A stretch of DNA of 56,936 nt. Source: Bacillus salacetis. Its GTDB lineage: Bacteria > Bacillota > Bacilli > Bacillales > Bacillaceae_B. The number at the start of each line of letters is the position of its first letter. The first letter of the stretch is position 1. The stretch spans positions 1 to 56,936 of the forward strand of contig NZ_QXIR01000033.1 in assembly GCF_003581585.1 (NCBI RefSeq). The letters run 5' to 3'. Shown here in pieces: positions 9,852 through 19,462 of this stretch. The notes below the pieces were generated by a model that did not search any database, was not told where the DNA came from, and saw only the letters and a program-made list of their open reading frames with translations. Position numbers and translations under genes: made by a program.

Positions 9852-9930
9852 CATCACCTCGTAGTCAAGCCATTTACGGTAGCTCGGTAGAAACTGCTGG
9901 GCCTTATCCCCAAAATTATACGACGTAATG
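9852..9930 (-). promoter_or_regulatory. Guanine-sensing purine riboswitch aptamer (pbuG)
   Basis: P1 forms between 9852-9861 and 9921-9930 with one mismatch and one wobble pair. The core has the conserved purine-aptamer elements: CGTATAAT in J1/2, TTTCTACC in L2/J2-3, CCGTAAAT in L3 and GACTACG in J3/1. The J3/1 cytosine (position 74 in the usual numbering) indicates guanine or hypoxanthine rather than adenine. Confidence 0.93.
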
Positions 9931-9956
9931 TTTCAGTTCTTATTAAGTTCACTGTC

Positions 9957-9985
9957 ATTGTATCAACAGGAACTCTATTAGTCAA
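9957..9985 (-). promoter_or_regulatory. SigA promoter of pbuG
   Basis: On the minus strand, -35 TTGACT (9980-9985), a 17-base spacer and -10 TACAAT (9957-9962) lie just upstream of the aptamer. The remaining bases up to the guaA stop at 10039 hold nothing else that I recognise; no clear terminator for guaA is visible. Confidence 0.85.
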
Positions 9986-10038
9986 TACAAAATCCGAACA
10001 TTTCCGACAATTATTTTTATAACGTTCGTGAAATTATT

Positions 10039-11592
10039 TTACTCCCACTCGATCGTTGCTGGCGGCTTGCTCGTGATATCATACACAACGCGGTTGATAT
10101 GGTCGACTTCATTGACGATCCTGGTGGAAATCAGTTCCAATACATCCCACGGAATCCTCGCCCAGTCGGATGTCATTCCGTCGATGGATGTCACCGCTCT
10201 GATGCCGATTGTGTAATCATACGTACGGGCATCCCCCATCACGCCGACACTGCGGATATCAGGAAGAACCGTGAAGTACTGCCAGATATCGCGGTCAAGT
10301 CCTGCCTTCTTGATTTCCTCGCGAAGGATGTGATCGGATTCCCTGACAATCTCAAGCTTCTCATCAGAAATCTCGCCAAGGACACGGATTCCTAGACCAG
10401 GACCAGGGAAAGGCTGGCGCCAAACGATTTCATCCGGAATTCCGAGCTCGCTTCCAAGCGCGCGAACTTCATCTTTGAAAAGAGTATTCAAAGGTTCAAT
10501 CAACTGAAACTGCATATCTTCAGGAAGCCCGCCCACATTGTGGTGGGACTTGATTGTCTGCGCAGTCGCAGTGCCGCTCTCAATGATATCTGTATAAAGC
10601 GTACCCTGTGCCAGGTATTCAATTCCTTCCAGCTTGGTTGCTTCATCATCAAACACATAGATGAACTCGTTTCCGATGATTTTGCGTTTTTCTTCCGGAT
10701 CGGAAACACCTTTCAGTTTGTTTAAGAAGCGGTCTTTCGCGTCCACTTTGATGACATTCATGTTGAAGCCTTCCGAGAATGTCTTCATCACGCCTTCTGC
10801 CTCATCTTTTCGCAGCAAACCGTGGTCGACGAATATACAAGTGAGCTGGTCGCCGATCGCCTTGTGGATCAGGACCGCAACAACGGAAGAATCAACTCCG
10901 CCGCTCAGCGCACAAAGAACTTTTTTATCCCCGACAGTCTTGCGGATCTTTTCCATTTCAATTTCAATGAAGTTTTCCATGGACCATTCGTCATTGCATC
11001 CGCACACATCGAACACAAAGTTCTTCAGCATGTCGTTTCCATATTGAGAGTGGCGCACCTCAGGATGGAATTGCACTGCATACAATCCTCTTTCCTCATC
11101 ACTCATTGAAGCAATCGGGCAGGATGGATTGATGGCATCCACTGTAAAACCTTCCGGAGCTTCCATTACCAAGTCGCCGTGGCTCATCCAGACAACCTGT
11201 TCTTCAGGCAGGTTCCCGAACAGCTTTGAAGAATGCTGAACATTGATCTTGGCTTTACCATATTCACGGTGCTTCGCTCTTTCCACCTTACCGCCAAAGT
11301 GCATGGTCATAAGCTGCATTCCGTAACAGATGCCCAAAACCGGAATATCCAAATCAAAGATTCTCTCGTCACAACGGAAGGCATTCTCTCCATACACACT
11401 GTTCGGCCCTCCGGAAAAAATGATGCCGCTTGGATTCATATCCTTGATTTCCTCTAAAGTAATCGTGTGGGGATGAAGCTCACTGTAGACCCCGAATTCA
11501 CGAATCCTTCTCGTGATCAACTGATTATACTGACTGCCGAAATCCAATACAACAATCATTTCCTGATTATGCAATTCCGTTTTTCCCGTCAT
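10039..11592 (-). CDS. guaA: GMP synthase (glutamine-hydrolysing)
   Basis: The enzyme converts XMP to GMP with ATP and glutamine. The N-terminal class I amidotransferase domain has the nucleophile in GICYGMQLM and the His-Glu of VQFHPEV. The ATP pyrophosphatase domain has the PP-loop LSGGVDSSV, and the C-terminal dimerisation domain ends in [12 protein letters not shown]. At 517 residues it matches B. subtilis GuaA. I chose ATG 11592 because GAGGTG lies 6 bases upstream; a GTG at 11601 has poorer spacing. A guanine-type riboswitch and terminator lie upstream, giving feedback control by guanine. Confidence 0.96.
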   Translation of the reverse strand: MTGKTELHNQEMIVVLDFGSQYNQLITRRIREFGVYSELHPHTITLEEIKDMNPSGIIFSGGPNSVYGENAFRCDERIFDLDIPVLGICYGMQLMTMHFGGKVERAKHREYGKAKINVQHSSKLFGNLPEEQVVWMSHGDLVMEAPEGFTVDAINPSCPIASMSDEERGLYAVQFHPEVRHSQYGNDMLKNFVFDVCGCNDEWSMENFIEIEMEKIRKTVGDKKVLCALSGGVDSSVVAVLIHKAIGDQLTCIFVDHGLLRKDEAEGVMKTFSEGFNMNVIKVDAKDRFLNKLKGVSDPEEKRKIIGNEFIYVFDDEATKLEGIEYLAQGTLYTDIIESGTATAQTIKSHHNVGGLPEDMQFQLIEPLNTLFKDEVRALGSELGIPDEIVWRQPFPGPGLGIRVLGEISDEKLEIVRESDHILREEIKKAGLDRDIWQYFTVLPDIRSVGVMGDARTYDYTIGIRAVTSIDGMTSDWARIPWDVLELISTRIVNEVDHINRVVYDITSKPPATIEWE

Positions 11593-11655
11593 CCTGCTCA
11601 CCTCATCAATTTATTTCGTTTTAATCTATGACTCTATACAGTTTGCCCCAAAAGT

Positions 11656-11702
11656 AAAAAAAACCAGAATCCAGCCTTATATAAAGGCAGAATTCTGGTT
11701 TT
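11656..11702 (-). terminator. Riboswitch-controlled terminator of guaA
   Basis: A 17-bp stem with two mismatches (11662-11678 with 11684-11700) is followed on the minus strand by a run of seven T. It lies between the aptamer and the guaA start. Confidence 0.87.
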
Positions 11703-11741
11703 GATATACCTCACGCGCATCTCACATCAAAATGAATACTG

Positions 11742-11812
11742 CCTTCATAGTCAGATCATTTACGGTGATCCGGTAGAGACTTTCGAACCCTATTATCGAG
11801 GATATATGAAGG
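11742..11812 (-). promoter_or_regulatory. Guanine-sensing purine riboswitch aptamer (guaA)
   Basis: P1 is a perfect pair of CCTTCATA and TATGAAGG at the two ends. The core shows the purine-aptamer signatures: ATATATCC, GTCTCTACC, CCGTAAAT and GACTATG. The cytosine in J3/1 points to guanine or hypoxanthine. Confidence 0.92.
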
Positions 11813-11845
11813 TATGCAAACCGTATTTATCTACATTTCGACCTC

Positions 11846-11874
11846 ATTTTATAATGAGTTGGAGCATTGGTCAA
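11846..11874 (-). promoter_or_regulatory. SigA promoter of guaA
   Basis: On the minus strand, -35 TTGACC (11869-11874), a 17-base spacer and -10 TAAAAT (11846-11851). The -35 box overlaps the stop codon of the upstream transglutaminase gene, so guaA has its own promoter. Confidence 0.8.
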
Positions 11875-14075
11875 CCTGTTGTCCTTTTAATTAAATTTTC
11901 CCACAATTTGCGGGTCTGCTTCCAGTCATGACCTGTAAGCTTTTGTCCATACAGCGCACGTTCATATTTATCTGTCAGGGATGTCATCTCCCTCGTGCCG
12001 AAGAATGAATCCACATATCGGGAATATGAACGCAGGGTCTGCCCATCATCCATCTTCAGGCCATAGCGCTTCAGCTGGTTCAGCAATGAGACATATGCTT
12101 TCGGGAAGGCATCCTCATCCTTCTTGAACTTATAATACGGAATCAGCATGAACGGAAGCCAGCGCCTTCTGACCAGGAATACCCCAACCGCTATGATCGC
12201 CAATGCCAGGATGGCCAGCAGGATCTTGCCCCAATTCTCTTCCACAAACGTCACCGTATCGTCCCATAGCCTCTTAAGGGAAAAGCTTGAAGAACTGCTT
12301 CCTGCAGATGCTTCATCTTCCGGAGCCAAATCCTTTTCCGGCTTTTCCTGATCAACCGGAGGAACAGCTGTCTCCTCGGATTCCGGCAGTTCATAATCAT
12401 AATTCACGATGGAACTGCCCGTAAAACCGACTGTCGGCTCAAACGGAACCCAGCCTTCACCCGGAAAATAGACTTCCGGCCATGAATGGGCATTATTGTT
12501 GGTGACCTTGTAGGTCTTGTACTGGGTATCAATGCTTCTTTGATATTCACCTTCCGTGTAGCCCTTGACCCATCTTGCCGGGATCCCAAGGGAACGGACC
12601 ATGACAACCATCGCTGTTGAGTAGTTATCGCAATAGCCCATTTGAGTGTCAAACAGGAACTGGTCTACATAGTCCTGGCCCTCTTCCGGCACCGGGACTT
12701 CGAACTGTTCATAGACAAAGTTTTCTGCTTCAAAATATTCCTCGATCGCTGTCACTTTGCGGTACCAGTTCTCCTCATCAGCCGTAATCGTCTCCGCCAG
12801 TTCTTTTACGCGTTCAGGCAGAGTATCCGGGAGCTGCGTGTATCTTTCCAGGAATGCTTCGGATCCCCCCGGAAGCGTTTCGGCTGAAGCGGATTCCAAT
12901 CCTTTTAAAGAGTATACAGGATTAGTATAATCTATCGCGTACTCCTCCAATTTCACTTCTTCTTCCCCTTCGAGAGTGGTGATTTTTGATGTATCTTCAC
13001 TCAGGGAGAAGTAGCCCTCTTCATTCCCTTGGAAAGTATTGATCCCGTAAGGATAGACCACATGGGAGTACTGTTCTTTCACGTCAATGAACTCTGTTTC
13101 AGGTTCCTTTTCCGGATCCGGCGGCGTCAAGTCGAGCGGCACCTCTTCCCCGGCATTAAAAGGAACAGCCTGCTCAGTTTCTTCAGAACCGGTTCTTTCC
13201 CAGCCTTTTCCGGTATAGATATCTTTGCTTTCGATTCTCCAGTAGTGCTCACGTATTACATCTGCCGTGAAAACGGTTTTCGGATCCCCAAGGAACGGAC
13301 CGCCAAGCTTGCTGTCATCCTCTCCATACCCAAGCCTCGAAACGCCGCTTCCACCCCCGTTGTCATCCGCAAATGCCTTAAGGTACGGAACGGGATCAGG
13401 CCATACAGGATCGATTTTCGGCGCCGCAAAAGCGAGGACCGAGCTGAAACCGATCATAATCACAAGCGGAATCATCCATCTGCCGGTAGCCCTTGTCGTC
13501 CCCCGCAGGCTCTCCTGATCCTTCAGCCGCAGCAAGGCCAGCATCCCCAGCAGCAGGAACCCGAGTATGATGACCCGGATGATGGCTCCCTTGGCATCAA
13601 ATGAAGTAAATGTATCGAGAAGCGAGACATAAATGACCGTCATGATATAAAACAAAAGCATCGTTTTCCGGACAGATAACCAGTAATGGATAAGATAGGT
13701 CATCAACCATAGAAGAACGAAGAATAACAGGCTGCGGTACATATCGGAAAGCATGGACCACTCGCGCCCGATGGTCAAACCGATATTCTCCCAAAGGTCT
13801 GCCATCATGGCAGCCAATGGGTTCATGAACGTATCGTCTGCATATAAGTGATACAGAGAATAACCGATAAAGACCAGCTTAATTGAAAATGATAAAAATT
13901 TGTTTATGTTCAAATAATAAAGGGTGATCGACAAAAGGATAAAAACAACAAAATATCCCAGGTTCCCTGTGTCGGTGACATCATTCAGTGGCCTCAGCCA
14001 TTCCCACAATAAAATGAATGCAAGCCCATAAAGAACGCCACGCTGAAGATCCCTTTTTTGCACTCCTCCACTCAT
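11871..14075 (-). CDS. yebA: Membrane-anchored transglutaminase-like protein (TgpA/YebA family)
   Basis: The product is 734 residues. About seven N-terminal membrane segments (residues 15-215) are followed by an extracytoplasmic DUF3488-type region and a transglutaminase core (about residues 440-560) with catalytic Cys in GYCDNYSTAM, His in NAHSWPEVYF and an acidic residue in VPFEPTVGF. One more membrane segment (about 612-632) and a cytoplasmic DUF4129-like tail follow. In this family the final catalytic acid is usually Asp; here it is Glu or a nearby residue. The gene is the last of a MoxR-DUF58-transglutaminase operon and overlaps DUF58 by 4 bases, an order shared with B. subtilis yeaC-yeaD-yebA next to guaA. 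The function is not established; a peptide- or wall-modifying role is a guess. Confidence 0.85.
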   Translation of the reverse strand: MSGGVQKRDLQRGVLYGLAFILLWEWLRPLNDVTDTGNLGYFVVFILLSITLYYLNINKFLSFSIKLVFIGYSLYHLYADDTFMNPLAAMMADLWENIGLTIGREWSMLSDMYRSLLFFVLLWLMTYLIHYWLSVRKTMLLFYIMTVIYVSLLDTFTSFDAKGAIIRVIILGFLLLGMLALLRLKDQESLRGTTRATGRWMIPLVIMIGFSSVLAFAAPKIDPVWPDPVPYLKAFADDNGGGSGVSRLGYGEDDSKLGGPFLGDPKTVFTADVIREHYWRIESKDIYTGKGWERTGSEETEQAVPFNAGEEVPLDLTPPDPEKEPETEFIDVKEQYSHVVYPYGINTFQGNEEGYFSLSEDTSKITTLEGEEEVKLEEYAIDYTNPVYSLKGLESASAETLPGGSEAFLERYTQLPDTLPERVKELAETITADEENWYRKVTAIEEYFEAENFVYEQFEVPVPEEGQDYVDQFLFDTQMGYCDNYSTAMVVMVRSLGIPARWVKGYTEGEYQRSIDTQYKTYKVTNNNAHSWPEVYFPGEGWVPFEPTVGFTGSSIVNYDYELPESEETAVPPVDQEKPEKDLAPEDEASAGSSSSSFSLKRLWDDTVTFVEENWGKILLAILALAIIAVGVFLVRRRWLPFMLIPYYKFKKDEDAFPKAYVSLLNQLKRYGLKMDDGQTLRSYSRYVDSFFGTREMTSLTDKYERALYGQKLTGHDWKQTRKLWENLIKRTTG

Positions 14076-15289
14076 GCGTTCTTCACCTCCGAAAACGCAG
14101 AACCAAATTCGCCCTCATAGCTCACTTTCAGCCAGATGCCCCTGCCGGCTGCCATGGCCTTCAGCGCTTTTTCTTCAGCCGTAAGCTGTGCGCCCTTTTC
14201 TTTTATCAGGAAAATGACAACCGAAGAGTTTCGTTTCGCATAAGATCTGACAGTCGAAATAAGCTTCTTGGAGATCGAACTAGTGACCAGCATCACAGTA
14301 GCCGACTGCTGATAGTTGACCCCTTCCCCATGAAGGACCTTTGAAAGGTCAAATTTACTGTCCGCTTTTACTTTTGCCAGGTGATGATACAGCTGGCGCT
14401 GGTGTTCTTCTCCCCCTCTGAGCGGGAAGGAGACATGGTCTTCACCAATCGAAAGCAGACCAGCCTGTGCCCCTCTTTTCAACACTGCTTTGAGAACAGA
14501 TGCCGTAAAAGTCACCATAGGCTCAAATGCCTGCGAAGGTTCGCGGTCCAGGACGACAAGTACATCATGCGACTGCCTTTCTTCAAATTCTTTCGTCATC
14601 AGTTGATTGGTACGCGCAAATGACTTCCAATGAATCCACGAAAAACGGTCGCCCGGCTGATACTCCTTGACGCCGGTCGCCATGGTAGTATCCTTCTGGA
14701 TCTTCACATTGGAAGAAGCCATCCCCTGGTCATACCTGCTTTCAAGCGGCCTGTAGATGACATCCACAAACGCTGGATACACCAGGAGCGTATTGAGGCA
14801 CGGGACCGTGACCTCTTTTTCAAATATCCCGAAAAAATCTCCCGTCTTTAAGCGGACCGCACTGAAATGATGTTCCCCGCGCGGCAGCTCATCGATTGTA
14901 TACTTCAAATGGATCTCCCTCCTGAAGCCAGGATAGATCATCGACTTAGCCTTTTGGAAAGAGGATCTGTAAAATATCGATGGAGACACGATATCATCCG
15001 CAACCACATAAAACAGCGGGAAAGGAAGCCTCCTTTTTATGATAAGCGACACTTCCATAGAGTCCCCGGCCTTAAAATCGGTTGATTTAAAAGAGCGTTC
15101 CACTTCAAAATCGGAAAGCGGATAAATGGAGATCAACAAAGAAAACAAGGCGAAGGGAACAAAGCTGTAAAACAGGAACCAGCTGACGAACCCTCCCTGG
15201 AATAATGCATAGACAAGCGTTACCGCCCAAAGGACGATGAGCAGCAGCAGCTTGGCTATCACTTTTACAATCTGCAGCTTCTTTTTCAT
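14072..15289 (-). CDS. yeaD: DUF58 domain protein (YeaD)
   Basis: A 405-residue protein with two adjacent N-terminal membrane segments (about residues 10-55), then a beta-rich region and a C-terminal von Willebrand A-like DUF58 domain. The family signature is RFSWIHWKSFARTNQLMTKEFEE, split by the arginine-tryptophan pattern typical of DUF58. Its ATG follows directly after the moxR stop and its end overlaps the transglutaminase gene, so the three are translationally coupled. DUF58 proteins travel with MoxR ATPases and are thought to act as their membrane partners. Confidence 0.85.
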   Translation of the reverse strand: MKKKLQIVKVIAKLLLLIVLWAVTLVYALFQGGFVSWFLFYSFVPFALFSLLISIYPLSDFEVERSFKSTDFKAGDSMEVSLIIKRRLPFPLFYVVADDIVSPSIFYRSSFQKAKSMIYPGFRREIHLKYTIDELPRGEHHFSAVRLKTGDFFGIFEKEVTVPCLNTLLVYPAFVDVIYRPLESRYDQGMASSNVKIQKDTTMATGVKEYQPGDRFSWIHWKSFARTNQLMTKEFEERQSHDVLVVLDREPSQAFEPMVTFTASVLKAVLKRGAQAGLLSIGEDHVSFPLRGGEEHQRQLYHHLAKVKADSKFDLSKVLHGEGVNYQQSATVMLVTSSISKKLISTVRSYAKRNSSVVIFLIKEKGAQLTAEEKALKAMAAGRGIWLKVSYEGEFGSAFSEVKNA

Positions 15290-16246
15290 TTATCTCACAA
15301 GCCTTTGGACTGGCACCGGAATCCTGGTGATCACTCTTTCCACCACTTCTTCCGCGGTGATGCCCTCGTATTTCGCCTCTGATTTCAAGATGATCCGGTG
15401 AGAGAATACAAATGGAGCAAGGTACTGCACATCATCAGGAATCACATAATCCCTGCTGTTCAGGTAAGCATAAGCCTGGCAAGCCCTCATCAGCGCAATG
15501 GATCCACGGGGGCTCGCCCCAAGGTAAACCTGGGAATGCTGCCTCGTCCTGTGTGCAATATCCACGATATATTTCTTCAAGGTGTCATCCATAATGACTT
15601 CCTTTACTTCTTCCTGGATCATCCGCAGCTCTTCGAGTGTGATGACCGCCTCAAGCTCTTCGATTGGCGCCCTTTTCTGTGCACGCGTAAGGATCTCCAT
15701 CTCTTCTTCCATTTCCGGATACCCCATTTTCATTTTGAGGAGGAAACGATCCAGCTGCGCTTCCGGAAGCGGATAGGTCCCTTCATACTCGATAGGATTC
15801 TGTGTCGCCATAACAAAAAACGGCTTATCCAGCTTGCGTGTCACCCCGTCAATCGTGACACTGTGCTCTTCCATCCCCTCAAGCAGCGCGGATTGTGTCT
15901 TCGGTGATGTACGGTTGATTTCGTCAGCCAGGATGATGTTCCCCATGATCGGCCCCGGCCGGAAATGAAACTCGCTGTCTTTTGGATTATATATAGAAAC
16001 CCCGATGACATCTGAAGGAAGCAGGTCCGGTGTGAACTGGATCCGTTTAAAAGAAGCGCCGACTGACTTAGCAAGCGCCCGGACCATCATCGTCTTCCCG
16101 ACACCCGGCACATCCTCAAGAAGCACATGGCCGTTTGCCAGCAGCGCCACCAAGCTTAGTTCCGCAACCGACCTCTTCCCGATCATCACTTTTTCAATAT
16201 TTTCAATTACATGCTGTAACTTTGGATTCATTACATTAGTCGTCAT
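15290..16246 (-). CDS. yeaC: MoxR-family AAA+ ATPase (YeaC)
   Basis: The product is 318 residues with Walker A (GVGKTMMVRALA), Walker B (ILADEINR), sensor 1 (VMATQNP) and the arginine finger region typical of MoxR (LPEAQLDRF). MoxR ATPases act as chaperones for maturation of proteins or complexes, commonly with DUF58/VWA partners encoded alongside, as here. ATG 16246 was chosen because AGGAGGGA lies 5-7 bases upstream. It is the first gene of the operon, with a plausible SigA promoter about 85 bases upstream. Confidence 0.9.
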   Translation of the reverse strand: MTTNVMNPKLQHVIENIEKVMIGKRSVAELSLVALLANGHVLLEDVPGVGKTMMVRALAKSVGASFKRIQFTPDLLPSDVIGVSIYNPKDSEFHFRPGPIMGNIILADEINRTSPKTQSALLEGMEEHSVTIDGVTRKLDKPFFVMATQNPIEYEGTYPLPEAQLDRFLLKMKMGYPEMEEEMEILTRAQKRAPIEELEAVITLEELRMIQEEVKEVIMDDTLKKYIVDIAHRTRQHSQVYLGASPRGSIALMRACQAYAYLNSRDYVIPDDVQYLAPFVFSHRIILKSEAKYEGITAEEVVERVITRIPVPVQRLVR

Positions 16247-16328
16247 TCTATTCCCTCCTGAGACTCTGACTGACATTACCTGCCTAATTACTTATTACAT
16301 TCTGTAGAAATAGGAAAAACCCTTTTCG

Positions 16329-16358
16329 AATATAGGGAATTATTAGGTAATTTGTCTA
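16329..16358 (-). promoter_or_regulatory. Putative SigA promoter of the moxR operon
   Basis: On the minus strand, TAGACA (16353-16358), an 18-base spacer and TATATT (16329-16334). Each hexamer has one mismatch to consensus. Confidence 0.55.
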
Positions 16359-16620
16359 ATTTTCTTTGGCTGGCTGTTTCTTGCTGCTTTGTGCTTTTGG
16401 GTAGTTCTGGTGCTTTAATTCTGTCGTGCAGGCGGCTGAATAATAGAATATGAGTTTTGCATTCTTTTCACGTTCACGACAAATCAGAATTTTCTGTTAC
16501 AATTATATAACAAAATTTAGGATTTGGGAATTTGGGGAGGATTGGTGGCGGGGTGTAGGCTTTTTGCGTGAATTCTTTTTGGTGTTTTTTGCCGGATTAG
16601 TTTCTGCTGGTCTGCTTTTT

Positions 16621-17325
16621 GATGCCGCAATCCCACCTCTTTTACGGCATCATTTTCTGCTGGTCCGCTTTTTGATGCTAGAATCCAACCCCTTTTACGG
16701 CATCATTTTCTGCTGATCTGCTTTTTGATGCTGGAATCCAACCGCTTTTACAGCATCATTTTCTGCTACTCCGCCTTTTGATGCCGGAATGCAACCCCTT
16801 TTACGGCATCATTTCTGCTGATCTGCTTTTTGATGCTGGAATCCGACCCCTTTTACGGCATCATTTCTGCTGATCTGCTTTTTGATGCTGGAATCCAACC
16901 GCTTTTACAGCATCATTTTCTGCTACTCCGCCTTTTGATGCCGGAATGCAACCCCTTTTACGGCATCATTTTCTGCTGATCTGCTTTTTGATGCTGCAAT
17001 CCAACCCCTTTTACGGCATCATTTTCTGCTGATCTGCTTTTTGATGCTGCAATCCAACCCCTTTTACAGCATCATTTTCTGCTACCCCGCCTTTTGATGT
17101 TGCAATCCAACCCCTTTTACAGCATCATTTTCCGACACTCCGCTTTTTGATGCTGCAATCCGCCCCCTTTTACAGCATCATTTTCCGCCACTCTGCTTTT
17201 TGATGCTGCAATCCGACCCCTTTTACGGCATCATTTTCTGCTACCCCGCTTTTTGATGCCGGAATCCCACCGCTTTTTCAGCATCACTTTCTGCTGCTCT
17301 GCTTTTTGATGCCGGAATCGTCCAT
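16621..17325. repeat. Tandem array of a 53-bp hairpin-forming repeat, about 13.3 copies
   Basis: Units begin at 16621, 16674, 16727, 16780, 16832, 16884, 16937, 16990, 17043, 17096, 17149, 17202, 17255 and (truncated) 17308. The period is 53 except two units of 52. Each unit has a left arm GATGCYG and, 17 bases later, a right arm CRGCATC, separated by a pyrimidine-rich loop, then a spacer ATTTTCTGCT plus about 12 variable bases. The arm bases covary between units (GATGCCG with CGGCATC; GATGCTG with CAGCATC) or form GU pairs. Units 3-4 and 6-7 are nearly identical, indicating block duplication over 157 bases. The 1.17 kb between moxR and the NERD gene holds nothing else except the moxR promoter and a terminator; a 16450-16716 frame is not convincing. 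Confidence 0.93.
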
Positions 17326-17376
17326 CTATTCGTAGTACATCCTTGGACGCGCTCACTCCTTTACAGTCTAAACAGT

Positions 17377-17406
17377 CAAAAAAGCCGCCTTTAGCAGGCA
17401 GCTTTT
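17377..17406 (-). terminator. Terminator of the NERD-domain gene
   Basis: On the minus strand AAGCTGCC pairs with GGCGGCTT (one GU) and is followed by six T. Confidence 0.75.
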
Positions 17407-17420
17407 CAGTAACACCCGTT

Positions 17421-18320
17421 TTATAAATAAAACGCAGACTTGGTATGGCCAGTCAACTCAAAGTTTCCTTTAAGAATCCTCCGTATAGTTCTATCATCCT
17501 TAATCACCTTACACCATTCAAGAATCCCTCCTGTTGTCATTTTCGATTCAGGAAATAGAATCTTAAATTCCTCAATGCTTCGCAATACTGCATCAGAACA
17601 ATTTTCCCTGTTTCCACAGTATCCACAGTTAAACACCTTATGAAAAGCACCATAGAACCCCCCGCACCCAGGACAAACAATCCCCTTCCTCAGCCCCTCA
17701 TAGGTAAAGGCGGGCACACTGGAATACGGCAGTTCGTCCATCAGAAGGGAACACAGTTTCTCTGCTATCTGGATTTCGGTGCGGGTGGGTTTTGCGCTTT
17801 GCTGCTGGAGTTTTTCCCTGAAGCGCCCCAGCTGGCCGGGATGAATGATCGGTAAATTAGCGGGGACGTTGTATAGGTGGAATTCCGGGTGGACAAATAC
17901 AAGATGGGGTTTTACATGGATGCGCCAGCCCATGCTTTTGACGAGCTGGGTGATGAGGGTTTCGGCTTTTTCGAGCTGGAGGAGAGGGTTTTTGACGGCA
18001 TTTCCTTTTGGGGAGTGCCATTTGTCGTTTTTGATAGTGTAGTCGCCTTCAAGATTTTTGACTTCGAAGATATGGAGAATTCCGGAGGTGATTCCGAGGG
18101 AGTCGTTCTGGAAGTGGCTGTTGTTCACATTGAGGTTCACGTCGTTCAGGAAGATCAAGCTTTCGAGCGGTTCTGCCCATTTATCGAAGGCCACTTCCCC
18201 TTGGTATCCTTTTTCTTTGTACTGGTAATAGCTTTCTTCCTCTTCGGTAAAATTCATCCTCGGCCGCAGCGCTCTCAATATTTGCAGTTCCTTTGGCACG
18301 TTTCGCTTTTTAAAAATCAA
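17421..18320 (-). CDS. NERD (nuclease-related) domain protein with zinc ribbon
   Basis: The product is 299 residues. The N-terminal half fits the NERD domain: KGYQGEVAFDKWAE, then LGITSGILHIFEVKNLEGDY, which carries the Asp/Glu-x-Lys pattern seen in nuclease-like folds. The C-terminal part has a CPGC...CGYC...C cluster, probably a zinc ribbon, followed by a helical tail. NERD proteins are common in bacilli and are predicted nucleases, but no function has been assigned that I can name. I chose TTG 18320 because GGAG lies 9 bases upstream and no better start exists. It is flanked by terminators, so it is probably monocistronic. Confidence 0.75.
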   Translation of the reverse strand: MIFKKRNVPKELQILRALRPRMNFTEEEESYYQYKEKGYQGEVAFDKWAEPLESLIFLNDVNLNVNNSHFQNDSLGITSGILHIFEVKNLEGDYTIKNDKWHSPKGNAVKNPLLQLEKAETLITQLVKSMGWRIHVKPHLVFVHPEFHLYNVPANLPIIHPGQLGRFREKLQQQSAKPTRTEIQIAEKLCSLLMDELPYSSVPAFTYEGLRKGIVCPGCGGFYGAFHKVFNCGYCGNRENCSDAVLRSIEEFKILFPESKMTTGGILEWCKVIKDDRTIRRILKGNFELTGHTKSAFYL

Positions 18321-18382
18321 TCAGTTTCACTCCTTTCGCTTTATATGTAAATTTTATACAATAACCGCATCGAAATCCAGAT

Positions 18383-18416
18383 AAAAAACCGGCAAGGGAC
18401 TTAGCCCCCCGCCGGT
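18383..18416 (-). terminator. Terminator of nadE
   Basis: On the minus strand a GC-rich stem starting ACCGGC and ending GCCGGT is followed by six T. Confidence 0.85.
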
Positions 18417-18426
18417 CCATATAAAA

Positions 18427-19257
18427 TTAATTTTTCCACCAGTCATCGAAAACGTTGATTGGCAGCTCCCGTTTGTGTCTGGACTTCAGGTAGTGGCCTT
18501 CGATGACCTTGGCGGCTTCCGGAGATACTTCTTTTCCTTCCAGGAAGTCGTCGATTTGTTCGTAAGTAACACCCAGTGCTTCTTCGTCCGGGATCATTGG
18601 TCTGTTGTCTTCAAGGTCGGCAGTCGGAATCTTTGTGTAAAGATGTTCCGGTGCGCCAAGCTCTTTCAGCAGCGCTCTTCCTTGGCGCTTATTCAAACGG
18701 AAGATCGGCACAAGGTCGGCTGCTCCGTCACCGTGCTTCGTATAGAAACCAGTTACCGCTTCTGCGGAGTGGTCCGTGCCAAGCACAACACCTTTGTTCA
18801 TGGCTGCCATGCTGTATTGAACCTTCATGCGTTCACGGGCTTTTTCGTTTCCTTTAGTGAAATCTGACAGGGCAACTCCCGCTTCCTTCATGGCTGCCGC
18901 GCTCGCATCCACCGCACCCTTGATGTTGACGGTGTAGGATTTGCTTGGCTGGATGAACTCGACTGCGTCAAGGGCATCCTTTTCATCATTCTGTTTGCCG
19001 TACGGAAGGCGGACCGCGATGAACTGATATTCATCCGTCCCGTTTTCCTCATTCAGTTCATCCACCGCTTTTTGGGCAAGCTTCCCGACCAAGGTGGAGT
19101 CCTGTCCGCCGGAGATTCCCAGTACCAGGCTTTTCAAAAATGAATTTTTCTTCAGGTAATCCTTCATGAGGTCGACGCTTCGTCTTATTTCTTCCTTTGG
19201 ATCAATTTCGGGTTTCACTTTCATCTCTTCAACGATTTGTTTCTGCAAAGAATCCAT
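18427..19257 (-). CDS. nadE: NH3-dependent NAD+ synthetase
   Basis: The product is 276 residues. The adenylating PP-loop is [11 protein letters not shown] and the deamido-NAD/ATP site includes [22 protein letters not shown]. It lacks the glutaminase domain, so it is the ammonia-dependent form like B. subtilis NadE. It performs the last step of NAD synthesis and lies downstream of pncB, which supplies nicotinate mononucleotide. The 205-base gap between them holds no gene and no clear terminator. A GGAG lies 14 bases before the ATG, a rather long spacing, so initiation may be modest. Confidence 0.95.
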   Translation of the reverse strand: MDSLQKQIVEEMKVKPEIDPKEEIRRSVDLMKDYLKKNSFLKSLVLGISGGQDSTLVGKLAQKAVDELNEENGTDEYQFIAVRLPYGKQNDEKDALDAVEFIQPSKSYTVNIKGAVDASAAAMKEAGVALSDFTKGNEKARERMKVQYSMAAMNKGVVLGTDHSAEAVTGFYTKHGDGAADLVPIFRLNKRQGRALLKELGAPEHLYTKIPTADLEDNRPMIPDEEALGVTYEQIDDFLEGKEVSPEAAKVIEGHYLKSRHKRELPINVFDDWWKN

Positions 19258-19462
19258 CTTGTCTTTTCACTCTCCTACCGGGATTTTTAGACTGTTTTCG
19301 AACGTATTCTGGTTACATGCGGACGCCTGTGCGAAGACATTCGCTTTCCCTCCAGAAACGCCGGCTCTGCCCCCGCCCTTCCTGATTGCGCAGGACCAGG
19401 CGGTATTAGTAAAAAATATTCTATTATTATAATACCATTGCTTCCGAAGCCACAAACATTCG

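Noticed and set aside
16450..16716. Plus-strand frame of 88 codons entering the 53-bp array
   Set aside because: Its second half is translated repeat; no ribosome site and odd composition.
16621..17325. CRISPR array
   Set aside because: Spacers are as conserved as repeats, unit boundaries are hairpins with variable arms, and no cas genes are near.
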